Positions 1 through 10,697 of a stretch of 64,000 nucleotides of DNA are shown here, piece by piece; positions within the stretch are counted from its first letter, which is position 1, and each line of letters starts with the position of its first letter. The stretch spans positions 21,827,501-21,891,500 of the forward strand of contig NC_081808.1 in assembly GCF_030704535.1 (NCBI RefSeq). Direction: 5' to 3'. A program made the position numbers and the translations under genes. This DNA is from Vitis vinifera. Taxonomy: Eukaryota; Streptophyta; Magnoliopsida; Vitales; Vitaceae. The notes below the pieces were generated by a model, which saw nothing but the letters and a program-made list of their open reading frames with translations, was not told the DNA's origin and did not search any database.

Positions 1-123
1 GATGGGAACTCTACTACAACCTACATGATACCATTGTCAAAAAGGTCTATGTTGGCACTACCCTTGCTAGAAATCAATAATTCTCCCTCTCTTATTTAGC
101 ACCACCATTCAGTGGCAATTAGG

Positions 124-570
124 AATGGCAATGGGACGGGTCGGCCCCATCCCAACCCGATCTTATTTATTCAAAACAATTCTCATTTCCGTCTCATTTA
201 AAAAATTAAACGAGACGGGACGGGTATGATAAATTCCCATATCCGCTCTACCCCCGCCCCGTTTAACTTTTTTTTTAATTTTAATTTTTTTTAAATTACT
301 TTTAAATTTTTTAATTACATTAAAATAAATATATTTTATAAATAATTAAATTATTATATTTTTATAACTTATTTTATTATTATCTATATATTAAAAATAA
401 TAAAATACAAATTAAATTAAATTAATTTTAAATTTTGAATTAAATTAAAATTTAAAATTAATTTTATATATAATCGGGGCGGTGCAGGGCGGGACAATAC
501 CTGAACCCACTCCTAACCCGTCCTGGGTTTTTAAAAAAAATCTCAAACCCGTCTCAAAATTATTTATTAA
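124..570 (+). repeat. Dispersed GGGACGGG-type repeat, copy A
   Basis: GC-biased ends rich in GGGACGGG, CCCGTC and GGGGCGG flank a very AT-rich core (about 260-470). The left end resembles AATGGCAATGGGACGGG. A second copy of the same layout lies in inverted orientation at 24930-25362. The class is probably a non-autonomous DNA element. I found no convincing target duplication. Confidence 0.6.
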
Positions 571-576
571 AATTGG

Positions 577-1108
577 TGTTAGTAGTATCTAAAGGCCCCT
601 ATGGAGCGTGGAAGTGAAGTAATTTGGAAGACTTTCGAGTTTGTTTGAATCTTGGGAATTTGAGCAAAAGTGGAAATTGTAAGAAAGTGTCTTAAATTGT
701 ATTTTGTGTCCATTTGGAAAGTTGTTAATAATTTCCTAATATAAGATATTATTGAAAGTGGGTTTCCTATTATTATAGAAAATATCCTATTATGAGATCT
801 TCTTTTTAGGAAAAGGTATCTTTGACAATTATACACTTTGCTTCCTATATAGAATCTTCATTTGTAATTAGGAAAAAATATAGGTAGAGATTTTGACCAA
901 AATAGTAAGTTTTTTTTTTTGGGGGTATAAATTGGGGATTTGGGATTTGAAAGCTTGAAGAATTGTAATTTCCTTTGAAAGTTCTTCTTCGTCTTCGCCC
1001 ATGGATATAGACTTAAAGTCGAACCACATAAATTGTTGTGTGTTTTAATTTTTGTTTTTCTTATTCTTTTCTCCTTATTATTATTCTTTGTTGTAATTTG
1101 TCACAACA
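577..1108 (+). mobile_element. Probable solo LTR, Ty1/copia-like fossil
   Basis: Begins TGTTAG and ends CACAACA. The last 150 bases carry the layout typical of plant copia LTR ends: a CCATGGATATAGACTTAAAG-like block, then CGAACCACATAAATT and a T-rich tail. No internal coding region or second LTR is present, so it looks like a solo LTR or fragment. No clear 5-bp target duplication was seen. Confidence 0.45.
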
Positions 1109-2038
1109 ATATCAATGAAATACATCTAGTCTCATAAGTTTGAAATTTCATTAAATATCTTCTTTATCATTTTCATTTTTTATTTTCACTCACCCCTAAA
1201 CTACAAGCTATTGCACAACAGTTTTGCAGTTATTGTTGCTTATTGCTTATTGTTTGCAGGCTCAAAAATCTCTCTTTCGTTTTTCTTCCCTGTCTCCATT
1301 CTGATTTATTTGCTTCTTCCTTCACACAAATGCTTGGTTCACCCCTCGTTGTGTTGCATTTTACAATTTCTCGCTTCCATCTATGTTTTTTGGATAGTCG
1401 AGATCCAACATTAATTTCCAATTGAAATGTCAGCTCTAGGTTTTGAGCTACTCATATGCTTAGTTCAGGTTTTACTACTAGAAGCCCTAACATTTGTTTG
1501 GTTGTGTACTCCCTGTCCTCTCCTCTTACTCAAAATAAGGGAAGTTATATGATGAAATTCCAAACTATGTGTTTAACTAAAACATTAGGAAATGTAAATG
1601 AATTTAACCCAAATTATAATTAGAAATCAATAATATAATCGCCACCTTAGTTGCCTTATAATGATATAAATGTAGAATCTAAACATGTCTATGTTATAAT
1701 TAGACATGTCCCTAATCTTGAATCATAATCATACACTAAAAAACATAAGTCCAAAAATAAGTGATTAATTTGGTGAAAATAAATAAATAAATGTTGAATC
1801 CAACATTTGATTTTGCTTATATTTGTTTTTAAAATATTCTTAATTTTGAAAATAAAATATAAAAACTAAAATCAATTATTTCAAAACTCAGCCTTATCCA
1901 AAAGCACTACAAATTAAGCAAATGGCACAGCCTTTGACAGTGACACAGACCAGACAACAAAATCAAAAAAAAAACAGGTGAGTATGGCGGGGACCTATGT
2001 ATGCATGCATGTATGATACATGTGATGATGTGACTGAT
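1109..2038. other. AT-rich intergenic stretch downstream of the HIPP gene
   Basis: No coding region or RNA gene that I can support. The right end should include the 3-prime UTR of the minus-strand HIPP gene. Short open frames near 1.2-1.4 kb are low-complexity and resemble no protein family. Confidence 0.5.
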
Positions 2039-2599
2039 TCACATGATTATGCATGCGTTGGGGTTGTCATCACTGAAGGCTGTGGTGTACTTCACCTCAG
2101 TGGAACTGGCACGTGCGAGATTGGAAACTTGGGGATCTTGGGAGGGGTTTCGCACGTACCCGGATGGGGCCTTCCTATCATACACCCCTGGTGCGTAGGG
2201 GTGGGGAATCTCATCATACGGCACGTAAGGCCACATGACTGGCCTCTTCCCCGTTCGATGCTTGACACGGTGGAGCACTTTCTTGGGTTCCACGTATCCG
2301 ACGACCGTGAGTTTGTTCAGCTTGGGCTCGATCACGACTTGGGTCACTCCTTTCATTCCTTCCACAGACTTCCTCACCTGCCTCTCGCACCCTTCACAGT
2401 CCATTTTCACCTTTATCTCCACCGTCTGATATCAACACCAACACATGATATATTATCAGCCGTCGAGATTAAAATGACATAGAGCTTGGAAATGTATATG
2501 TACCTGGAGTTGCTTGAGTTTTCTGAGCTTATGGAGCTGCCTGCTTTCATGCAGGCTCCTACACTCACAGAGATTAGAGAAGTAGTCCAAAGCTCCCAT
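2039..2599 (-). CDS. Heavy metal-associated isoprenylated plant protein (HIPP)
   Basis: Two exons, 2504-2599 and 2039-2425, joined by a GT-AG intron, give 160 residues. Exon 1 begins MGALDYFSN, the usual start of the HIPP20-27 subgroup. Exon 2 opens with the HMA domain (about residues 33-97). Its metal-binding core MDCEGC has Cys42 and Cys45. The protein ends in CIIM, a CaaX box whose final Met favours farnesylation, so membrane or nuclear attachment is expected. Family knowledge: HIPPs are metallochaperone-like proteins tied to Cd/Zn handling, drought and ABA responses. A TATA-like CTATTTATAC lies on the minus strand near 2656-2665, about 60 bases upstream of the ATG. The gene is head to head with FREE1. 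The exact HIPP number is not assigned. Confidence 0.93.
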
Positions 2600-3328
2600 T
2601 AACACTACAATAAAGACTGTAAGCAGCTTATGGGAGAGCCGAGAGTGGAGATCCTGTATAAATAGAGTAATGAAGCTTTTTCATACGTGTAGCTTTTGTG
2701 GAGTGACGTGTGTCTTCAGTCCACGTGTAAGAATGATAAAGAAGCACCGCTTGATCCCAGCGCAGTTTTGAACTTATCCGCTATTTAGTTGTCAGTTGTC
2801 ACTTCCCCAGTGGGTTTCTCCGTTTGAGTTTCAGTTCCACATTGACATAACTGGCCTTCAATTTGCTTTTCTCCGTTCATCGAAACGATGCGTTTCGTCA
2901 TCAAATTCGCTCTGGGTCGGAACCCGACCCACCTATTATGGCGGGGCGGCGGGTCCGACTTTAGGCGTAACGTGGACGATGTTCATTACGTGGGGTTTAA
3001 GCGAACGCCAACTCAGGTGAAGATGAGATGTAGGTCATCTCCGCAGTCCACGTGGAGAAACAACTCTTAATTGTCCCACCAATCAAATCGTGACACGCTT
3101 TCGACCACGCATGCAATCCAGTCGCCCATCAGAACCGACCCTAAGGCCTCCTGTTGGTTGAATCTAGGCGTCAACGGTTGGTTGGGTGGGTTTGCTCCAT
3201 ATGCATTGCAATTGATTTCAATTCCATACGCGGAATCGAATTTCAAAGATTTAGAAACCCTAATCCTAAAATTTTGATTGACATAGTAATCTCTCTGCAA
3301 ACCAATCGGAAAACCCTTGAATTCAGAG
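2600..3328. promoter_or_regulatory. Divergent HIPP / FREE1 intergenic promoter with ACGT-core motifs
   Basis: Spans 729 bases between the HIPP start codon (minus) and the FREE1 start codon (plus). Visible ACGT-core motifs include TACGTGT (about 2683), GACGTGTG (about 2704), a G-box CACGTG at 2722-2727, TACGTGGGG (about 2987) and a second CACGTG at 3049-3054. Such motifs bind bZIP/ABF and bHLH factors. The cluster nearest HIPP fits ABA or stress control, which is an inference. Confidence 0.55.
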
Positions 3329-6300
3329 ATGCAACAAGGTGATCTAACTGCTTCGTATTACCAATACTATCAATCTTACTTTCAACATTCTGATCCTAAT
3401 CCTACCTCTAATTCCAGCGATCTTCAAGCATCGGCCCCACCCTTCTCCTCCGACTACCAATCTTATTCCTCTCCATATTCTTCATATTCTCAATATTCTG
3501 ATAATGTCTCCGGTCACCCTCCTACAGCCCCCACATGCCCCCCAAACCCTAATTTTCAGCCTTCCGAGCTTTCTTCTCAATCTTCATTTTCTAATCATTT
3601 TCAACCATATGACCAGAATCAGACGTCCCACAGTTATGATCCTCCGTACCCTGTTCATAATTCCAATATGAATTCATTATTTCCGGGTAATTCGTATTCA
3701 ACTTCAGCCGGCCAAGCCAACACTTTAATGCCGCCCAACCATGAGGGTGGCATGAAATTAGACGGTCGGGGAGGTTATTTTGATGAAAGTGGTAGTCATG
3801 CCGGGTTTCGCAGTGATGGGTATGGTGGCGGCGTTTATGCTTATGATGGTAGTAAGATGGAGCCTTATGGTGGTCGAGGAAGTGGGCCTGAGCCATCTAT
3901 GAAGACGGCCTTTGATGATTATGGGAGACCCATAAGCCTTTTGAATGCGAATGTCGAGGTGGGATCAAGACCGGTGAATAAGATTGTGAAAGCCACACCA
4001 AAAATCGAGGTTCAGAACGATACGAAGAGTGGGGTGCAGAAGTTTCGTGTCAAGCTTTTGGCGGAAGCTGGAGGGCAGAGCAACACGGATGTTCTTTGCC
4101 AGGTTTACTGCAGAACAAAATTACTGTTTTAAGATTTCTTGGTTTTAATTCTTTTTCCCAATGCTTATTTTAAAATTATGCAAAATTCTTAGCCATATAC
4201 ACGATGGGTTCATTTTATATTAGTTGGTCAAACCAGTCGGTTTTGCTTATTCTTATTCATCATCTTGACAATTTACTTACTTTTATGTTGACCTTCTGTC
4301 ATTGTCTTTTATGTTGTAGTTCTAGCAACTGAAAGCTTAAATAAATTAAGGGTTAAACACATTGGATTTTCTTATTTGATTCATGCAGTCTTAAAAAACA
4401 ATTTTTTAAATGCTATAGGTTAGCCATTAGGTTTGCAGAAATTTGAGAACTAGAAAAGATTCTCTTCTTGTTTATCTTTTCTTTCAGAGTAAGTTTGGGA
4501 GCCAAGAGCTATATGACGTGAAGCATTAGATTCTCTCTTCTCTGGTGGTGATGGAGGATTTTGTCTGAATAGCTCATCTGCTAACATCTATACCATTGTT
4601 ATTATTCATTATTTTGGATTCCTAGTCAAATATATGGCATTCAATTGTTATTTTGGAGATGTTAACTCATTATTGGGAAGTATTGGTACTTTGTAACTTA
4701 TATACCATCCCAATTTACAGGCTTTCATAGAATTTAAACTGGGCTGGTGCTGATATTTGTTTTCTCCAAAGAATTCCATGTTTTTAAAATCAAATATTGA
4801 GTTATTTTATCTAAACTATGTTATGATTTATGATCATATTTCAGATTGGTTTGGATGGGATTCGAATGCTTGATCCTGCCAGTGGTCGAACATTGAGAAT
4901 ATACCCACTTGATATGTTGACAAAATGGGAAGTAAGTTGGTTTCTTTTATTATCATTATTATTATTATTGAATGAATAGGCTGCACCTCACTTGTGAATA
5001 ACTTATACTGAAATTTCTTTGAGACAATTTTGTTATTTTTTTTCATATTTAAGGTATTGGATTCATTCATCTTTGCTTTCTGGGCTAAAAGCTCCATCGA
5101 CATTGAACCAAGATGTATCAGGCTGCAGTCAAACAACTATACTGTGAACATCATTCTGGACACTCTGACAGCATCATCAGTTCAGGTTGGAACAACCCTA
5201 TTTTATTTTTCAGTTTCATGCCCATGTTTGACTCACATGCATCAGCTTATAGCTCTGTAAAACTTTTTATACTGCTACATGTTAGAGTAATACTGCTACT
5301 AAATGCTGCAAGACTCCATCAAAATCCGCCAATCGTTTGGATCTTCTATGGAAAGCATTTGAACAAGATCAATACCACTAGACATGTTGACTATCATCAA
5401 GCATACCAGCATAGCTTGAAGCCTACCACCTTATACTGCTATATGTTAGAATAATACTGCAACTAAATGCTTCTACTTGCATATGTTGTAGTGCGCTTGG
5501 AAAGTGAAATCTTGCTAGCGTCTTGCATGCTTTATTTAGTAATTTTGAAATATCAGAGGGGAGAAATTGATCTTTTTGCACCTTTATCTAGTAGTTTGGC
5601 TGTTGGTGCTAAATTCTCCAACTGATTTTAAATATGCTGGCATCGCATCCATCAAAAACTTGACAAGCAGGAAAGTTCATAAACCTAATATTTGATGGAT
5701 TCCTTGACCTAGAAATAAAAAGAGGGATTAATTTTGAATATTAAACTCTATCTAAGAATGATTATTGGGGTGTCAATGGAAGTTACCAGTGACTCTGGTG
5801 CAGACTAACCATGACTCATGTTTTTATTTGGAAAATCATTGGATATGAGCAGAGTGATGAGTTCTATACTCTGGGGGTTCAATTCAGCGATTATTTGAAA
5901 ATACATGGTGCCAAGCTTGACACTTACACATCAATAGTTTTAGACAGATTGCCATTAGTTATGTATTATTAGTTTCCTCATGAGATTCACCTTGAGCTAG
6001 TTCAACCATTTGGTTGATTCCCTGTGATTCTAGTCATGACATTCAATGGTAGGTTGTGAAAATCTGATAATGGGACAACTATGGGGACGTGCATGAAATC
6101 AAATAACAGCTTTTGCTAATGGAATGAACATTTGAGTGTTGCCAGTATAGGAATAGTATGTGCAGTTGTAGAAGGTGGTCATGCATCCACATCATTTTGC
6201 AAGAATGCCTTGCAGTTAGAGAATGTGTTGACTGATCTTTCTATTATGCATCTCAGGCAGCTTTGATTGGTAATATTATTGATCTTTCTATTATTATAGA

Positions 6301-9300
6301 CACAGGAACGTCTATTAAAAATCACCAACAGAGGCTGCTTATGTAAAAATCTAAAACTGATGAAAGTGCTGATTAAAACTTTAAAGTTGATGAAAATGCT
6401 GATTAACAGTCACTTGATTTCTTTTTCTGAAGGCCAACTTGAATTTGTTTTTGTTGAAGCCTTAAAATACCTTGAGGTCTCAATCATAAGCAGTAGCCAA
6501 CTTGTTAATCTTCAATCTTGTGCATTTTTTTAGGAACATAACATTGTCTGAAAGTAAACATTTGGCTGATGACATCAAATTTAGCATGTCACTCTGCAAC
6601 TAAATATTAAGTTCTTCAGATGTTCATTCAATTTATATTTTAGCTAAAATTCCAATAATATATATCAAAGGAAAATTAAAAATGGAAAGAAATTAAAATA
6701 ACCACATTTTATATTGTTAAAATTTATATTACCATCTTCCCTTCACTTTTTCTTTTTTTTTTTCATAAATTGATAAATAGTTTGGAACATTATTCCTTCC
6801 ACCATATTTATTTCATTTTCCTTCTTATGTGACTGGTTATGTTTCTAAATTGTTCCTTTATGTGATAAGGTTCCCAGCTGAGGTGTCCACATCCTTCATT
6901 TTCCCTTTTATGTTACTGGTTATGTTTCTACATGTTGTTCCTTTATGTGATTAAGTTCCCAGCTGAGGTGACCATGTCCAACCCTGATACAAGGTGTCTG
7001 ACAGAAAGGCCTAAAAACTATTAAATTGTGATTGAGTAGGGAAACCTTGAGTTGCCAGGTGTTTATGGCTAAGTAACACAGGAAAAACTGCAAAGATAAG
7101 AGAGCCTTACTGGGCCATTTGGAAGGAAAGGAATCGTAGAGCATTTGTCAATGTGGAATTAACAGATCAAGCTCCCAGAAACTATTTCTTATGCTCTCTT
7201 TGGATTTGGGCTAGGAGGTTTTTAGATGGAGCTTCTATGTCTATTTTAGAATTTCTTGATTGGTTGGGCAATTTGTTATGGGAACGAAGTGCTTTTTGTT
7301 ACCCTCTCCTACCCATTGTCATTTCCATACCTTTGTATATTCTTTGTGTACTTTGATGCCCTTTGTTTTTTATTAGGTGCTATTAATAATATTCTTATTT
7401 GCCTACATCTATATATATATAAAGAGCCTTGAAACTAAATTTGTTTCTTATTTGGAAAGCAGCTCAATGAGATGGATGCAAGGAACAATTCTTCTGACTC
7501 TTTCAAGGTCTCTGAGCAATATGCAGACAGAAAAAGAGGCTTTTCTGATTGGATAAACATGATGAAGTCTAGCAATGAGGAGAAGGATCATTGGGTACAA
7601 TTTTGATTTTCATCTGTTTTTTACTTATTAAGATGAGTCATCAAAACATTTTCATTAAATCATTAACCGTAGATTATAAATGTTCTGTGCCTGTCTGTAT
7701 GCTAGTGATTGTTTTGTAGTAAAGCTGACATTTTTATCTTTCAGTTACACATCTGAATGGTCATTTTTCATTAGCACCTAGAGCTGAAAATAACCTTGGC
7801 AACCTTGCTTGTTGAAAATTCTGAATTACAGATTATATGTATGTCTGTAAAATATATAGTTCTTCAGTTATTTCTTTACATTGCAGGGTTCTAAGCATCC
7901 TTATTCTTTCATGCATTAATTTCATATCCAGATCAACCAAACTTGAAGATTCAGGCCTATTGGTATTATCATAAGATTGGGTATAAAATCTCCATGATGA
8001 TTTCCCACTTTAAGTAATGGGGAAGATTGTGGCATGTTGCATGTCCTTCACACGAACAATTATCAGTTTAGTAATCAAACTAATTGTAATTACTAAACTC
8101 ATGTTAACAACATATTATTGTTCACTGGTTAAGATAACTAATTTGAGGGACAATAGACTCCATGGAAATGAGGTCAAGTGGGTCTCTGGCTTTTCATTTT
8201 TGGTTGAACCAGTAGAATGACTTGCTTGATTTAGTGGTACACCTTGTATCTTTTAATGTGGTCAACATCTTATATTTATAATTTTATACAACCTACCTGT
8301 GATAGGTTAAAGTAAGCTAAGACAGGACTGTCATAACATATTTTTGAGCCTGTAAATCTTGATTTGAAAGGCTCTGTTTTCTATATATAGGTAAAACAAA
8401 CTTATATTAAGAAATGCCTCAAAGGGGCTCAAACCTGGTCCCTGAGTTATTTGTTTGTAATTCTCTGCTTTTACTGTGCAGAATTCATGGTCTATTTTGA
8501 TGCTTTTCTCCTTTGATTTAATGTTTTAGTTTAAACATGGTTGTTTTTAGTTTTAATCTTTTCTGCAATATTTACTTTGGCTAGAAGATAGGATTATCAA
8601 TACTACATGGTTAAGAGGAGGAAGGCTCCTTTCCCACTCTTTTTACTACCTTTGTTGTAGGTGGAAAGAAAATAAAGGACCATTCCCAGTAAACAGGCTT
8701 GTTTCTAGTGCCTTGCCATGGATTTTGATATATCTTGAGGTTCTTCTCCATTAAAAATAATTAAGAATGTGCTGAAAATGTTAGTTATGGAAAATAACCT
8801 AGGGCTTACAATATGCAGTCAAGCTTTCTTGCATGCAAAAGAGCAGTTCATTGTGTTTCACATACCATTTCTATTTTGCATTTTGCACGGATATAGTTTT
8901 CAAATAAATGTTAACTTTGTATTTGCAAATTTTATATTTATTTTATTGCTTACAAGTTAAAAGTCTCACATCCTAATAAGGTGCTAGATTATGATTATGT
9001 TATTACACTGATAACTAGGTTTTTTGTTTTTGAATGAATATTCAACTTTAAAGGAATTGATTACTGAGTTTGTTATTTCTGTTTTTCTCAATTTCTATTG
9101 TAATTAGGTCCCTGATGAAGCAGTTACTGAATGTACAGCTTGTTGCATAGATTTTGGACCTTTCGTGCGAAAGGTTTGAGCTTTTTATGAATTATTATTT
9201 ACTGACTTTTAGCTGTAGGATTTGCTTAAGTTAAGATACTTGTCTCTCTTTCAATTTAATATCCTTATGAGATTCCTTTTCATCTCAGCATCACTGCAGG

Positions 9301-10697
9301 AATTGTGGGGATATTTTCTGTGACAAGTGTACTCAAGGTAGAATTGCCCTCACTGCAGAGGAGGGTGCTCAGCCAGTTCGAGTTTGTGACCAATGCATGG
9401 TATGAACTTTTGGTAAATTTCCCTGTTGGGAAATTTAAATTGTTTGTTTCTGGCACTGATCCAATTGTCTATTTGCTTTATAGGCGGAAGTAACCCAAAG
9501 ACTAAGTAGCACAAGTGAAGCTGCTCACAGAATTTCTGGATTACAGAGTCATGAAGATCTTGCAAAAAAGCTTCAGGTGTTTTGAGCTTTCCACCCTGAG
9601 AATCTAAAACATTGATTCTGTATCTTGAATTTATTCTACATCACTGCATTATTAATTTATTGTTTCCTGAATGATATTCTTTTCTTGCTATCTTTGGATA
9701 CAATCTTTTCTAATATGAGATTATATCTAGAGATGTTGCATTCTTTTATAAGAGGTCATGTGAAATTCTATTAATATACAATTGTTTTGGGTGATAATAC
9801 AGGAGGAGATGAACAGAAAATGCAAGACATCATCAGGTAATAACTGTTAAAAATATTGTCCTTCAGGTTACTTCTGAACAAGACCATCATGTTTCATTTT
9901 ATTTTAAAAGAACATTGAATGAGAAGCAGTTAAGGTCTAGTAGACTAGGAACTGTATGGTAGCATTCCCTGCCACTGATTTTACTGCCTGCGGGAATATA
10001 CTAAAAAATCAAAGAGTGGAGGCACACAAGTGCCATTTTTACCCAGAATATTTTCTTTGGTGGGGATTGCTTGTTGCAAATTTGCAATCCCCATTACGGA
10101 CTTCCTATGGCACCTCAGCAGGGAACAGGGCACTCCATTAGAAGAGCCAAGGAGATATAGGCTAGTTTTCTTGGTTGAAGATGCTTTTTCTCCCTTATCT
10201 GTTTGAATTTAAATTTTGATTTCCTGGGTGAAACCCTACGATTCTAAACATATTTAGATGGAGCACATAACTTTGTACATGCAGTCATTTGTTCTCTACT
10301 GAAGAAAAATGTTTCCTCTTTCCCTTGTGAAATACCTGACATGTGCTGATCTACAGGTTTGAAGTCTGATGGATCTGGGATGCAGATGAGGGAGGTTGCC
10401 TGTCCAACTTGCACAGTCCATTTGCAGGTTTCCATCCCTGTTCAATTTTTTCCTTATTATCAGTACCTTATGACTTTGCCATTTCTATTTGGAATAGTGA
10501 AACTGGACTTATGTTCACCAGATGCATGCAATACCGCTTTTAATGGTTTGTGTAATCTAGGTTCATCTTTTATGTTGCCATTTGGTTTTTACCTGAATGC
10601 ATTTCATTTATTGGTGGTGCAGGTCCAGGTTCCAACCTCTGGTTCAGAGACCATAGAGTGTAGTGTTTGCCAGCATCCATTTCGTGTGACTGCTTAA
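3329..10697 (+). CDS. FREE1: FREE1/FYVE1, plant ESCRT component with FYVE domain
   Basis: Ten exons: 3329-4102, 4845-4931, 5054-5185, 7463-7594, 9108-9173, 9289-9399, 9484-9576, 9803-9836, 10357-10427 and 10623-10697. They encode 524 residues. The ATG at 3329 gives MQQGD, the same start as Arabidopsis FREE1 (At1g20110). The N-terminal 260 residues are a Tyr/Ser/Gln-rich disordered region with a PTAP motif at 65-68 and an ASAPP motif at 34-38. The FYVE domain runs from Trp375 to 434, with WVPD, RKHHCRNCG and RVC signatures and all eight zinc ligands (Cys384, 387, 400, 403, 408, 411, 430, 433). A helical EEMNRKCK segment and a CPTC...CSVC zinc-ribbon-like tail follow. Family role: binds PI3P on endosomes, recruits VPS23/ESCRT-I, sorts ubiquitinated cargo into multivesicular bodies, and acts in vacuole formation and ABA signalling. 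The N-terminus is shorter than in Arabidopsis (about 600 residues overall). Confidence 0.96.
7090..7400 (+). mobile_element. LINE (L1-like) 3-prime fragment in FREE1 intron 3
   Basis: A reading frame from 7111 gives WAIWKERNRRAF followed by FLCSLWIWARRF and a WLG motif. This is the conserved C-terminal zf-RVT-adjacent end of plant L1-type LINE reverse transcriptases. An AT-rich 3-prime UTR follows, with a LINE-like TTAATAATATTCTTATTT tail near 7380-7400. Only the last piece of the ORF remains, consistent with 5-prime truncation. It sits in the sense orientation within the host intron (5186-7462). Confidence 0.6.

Noticed and set aside
1997-2482. A 161-codon plus-strand frame
   Set aside because: It lies exactly opposite the HIPP second exon, whose minus-strand product has clear HMA and CaaX motifs. 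It is a shadow frame.
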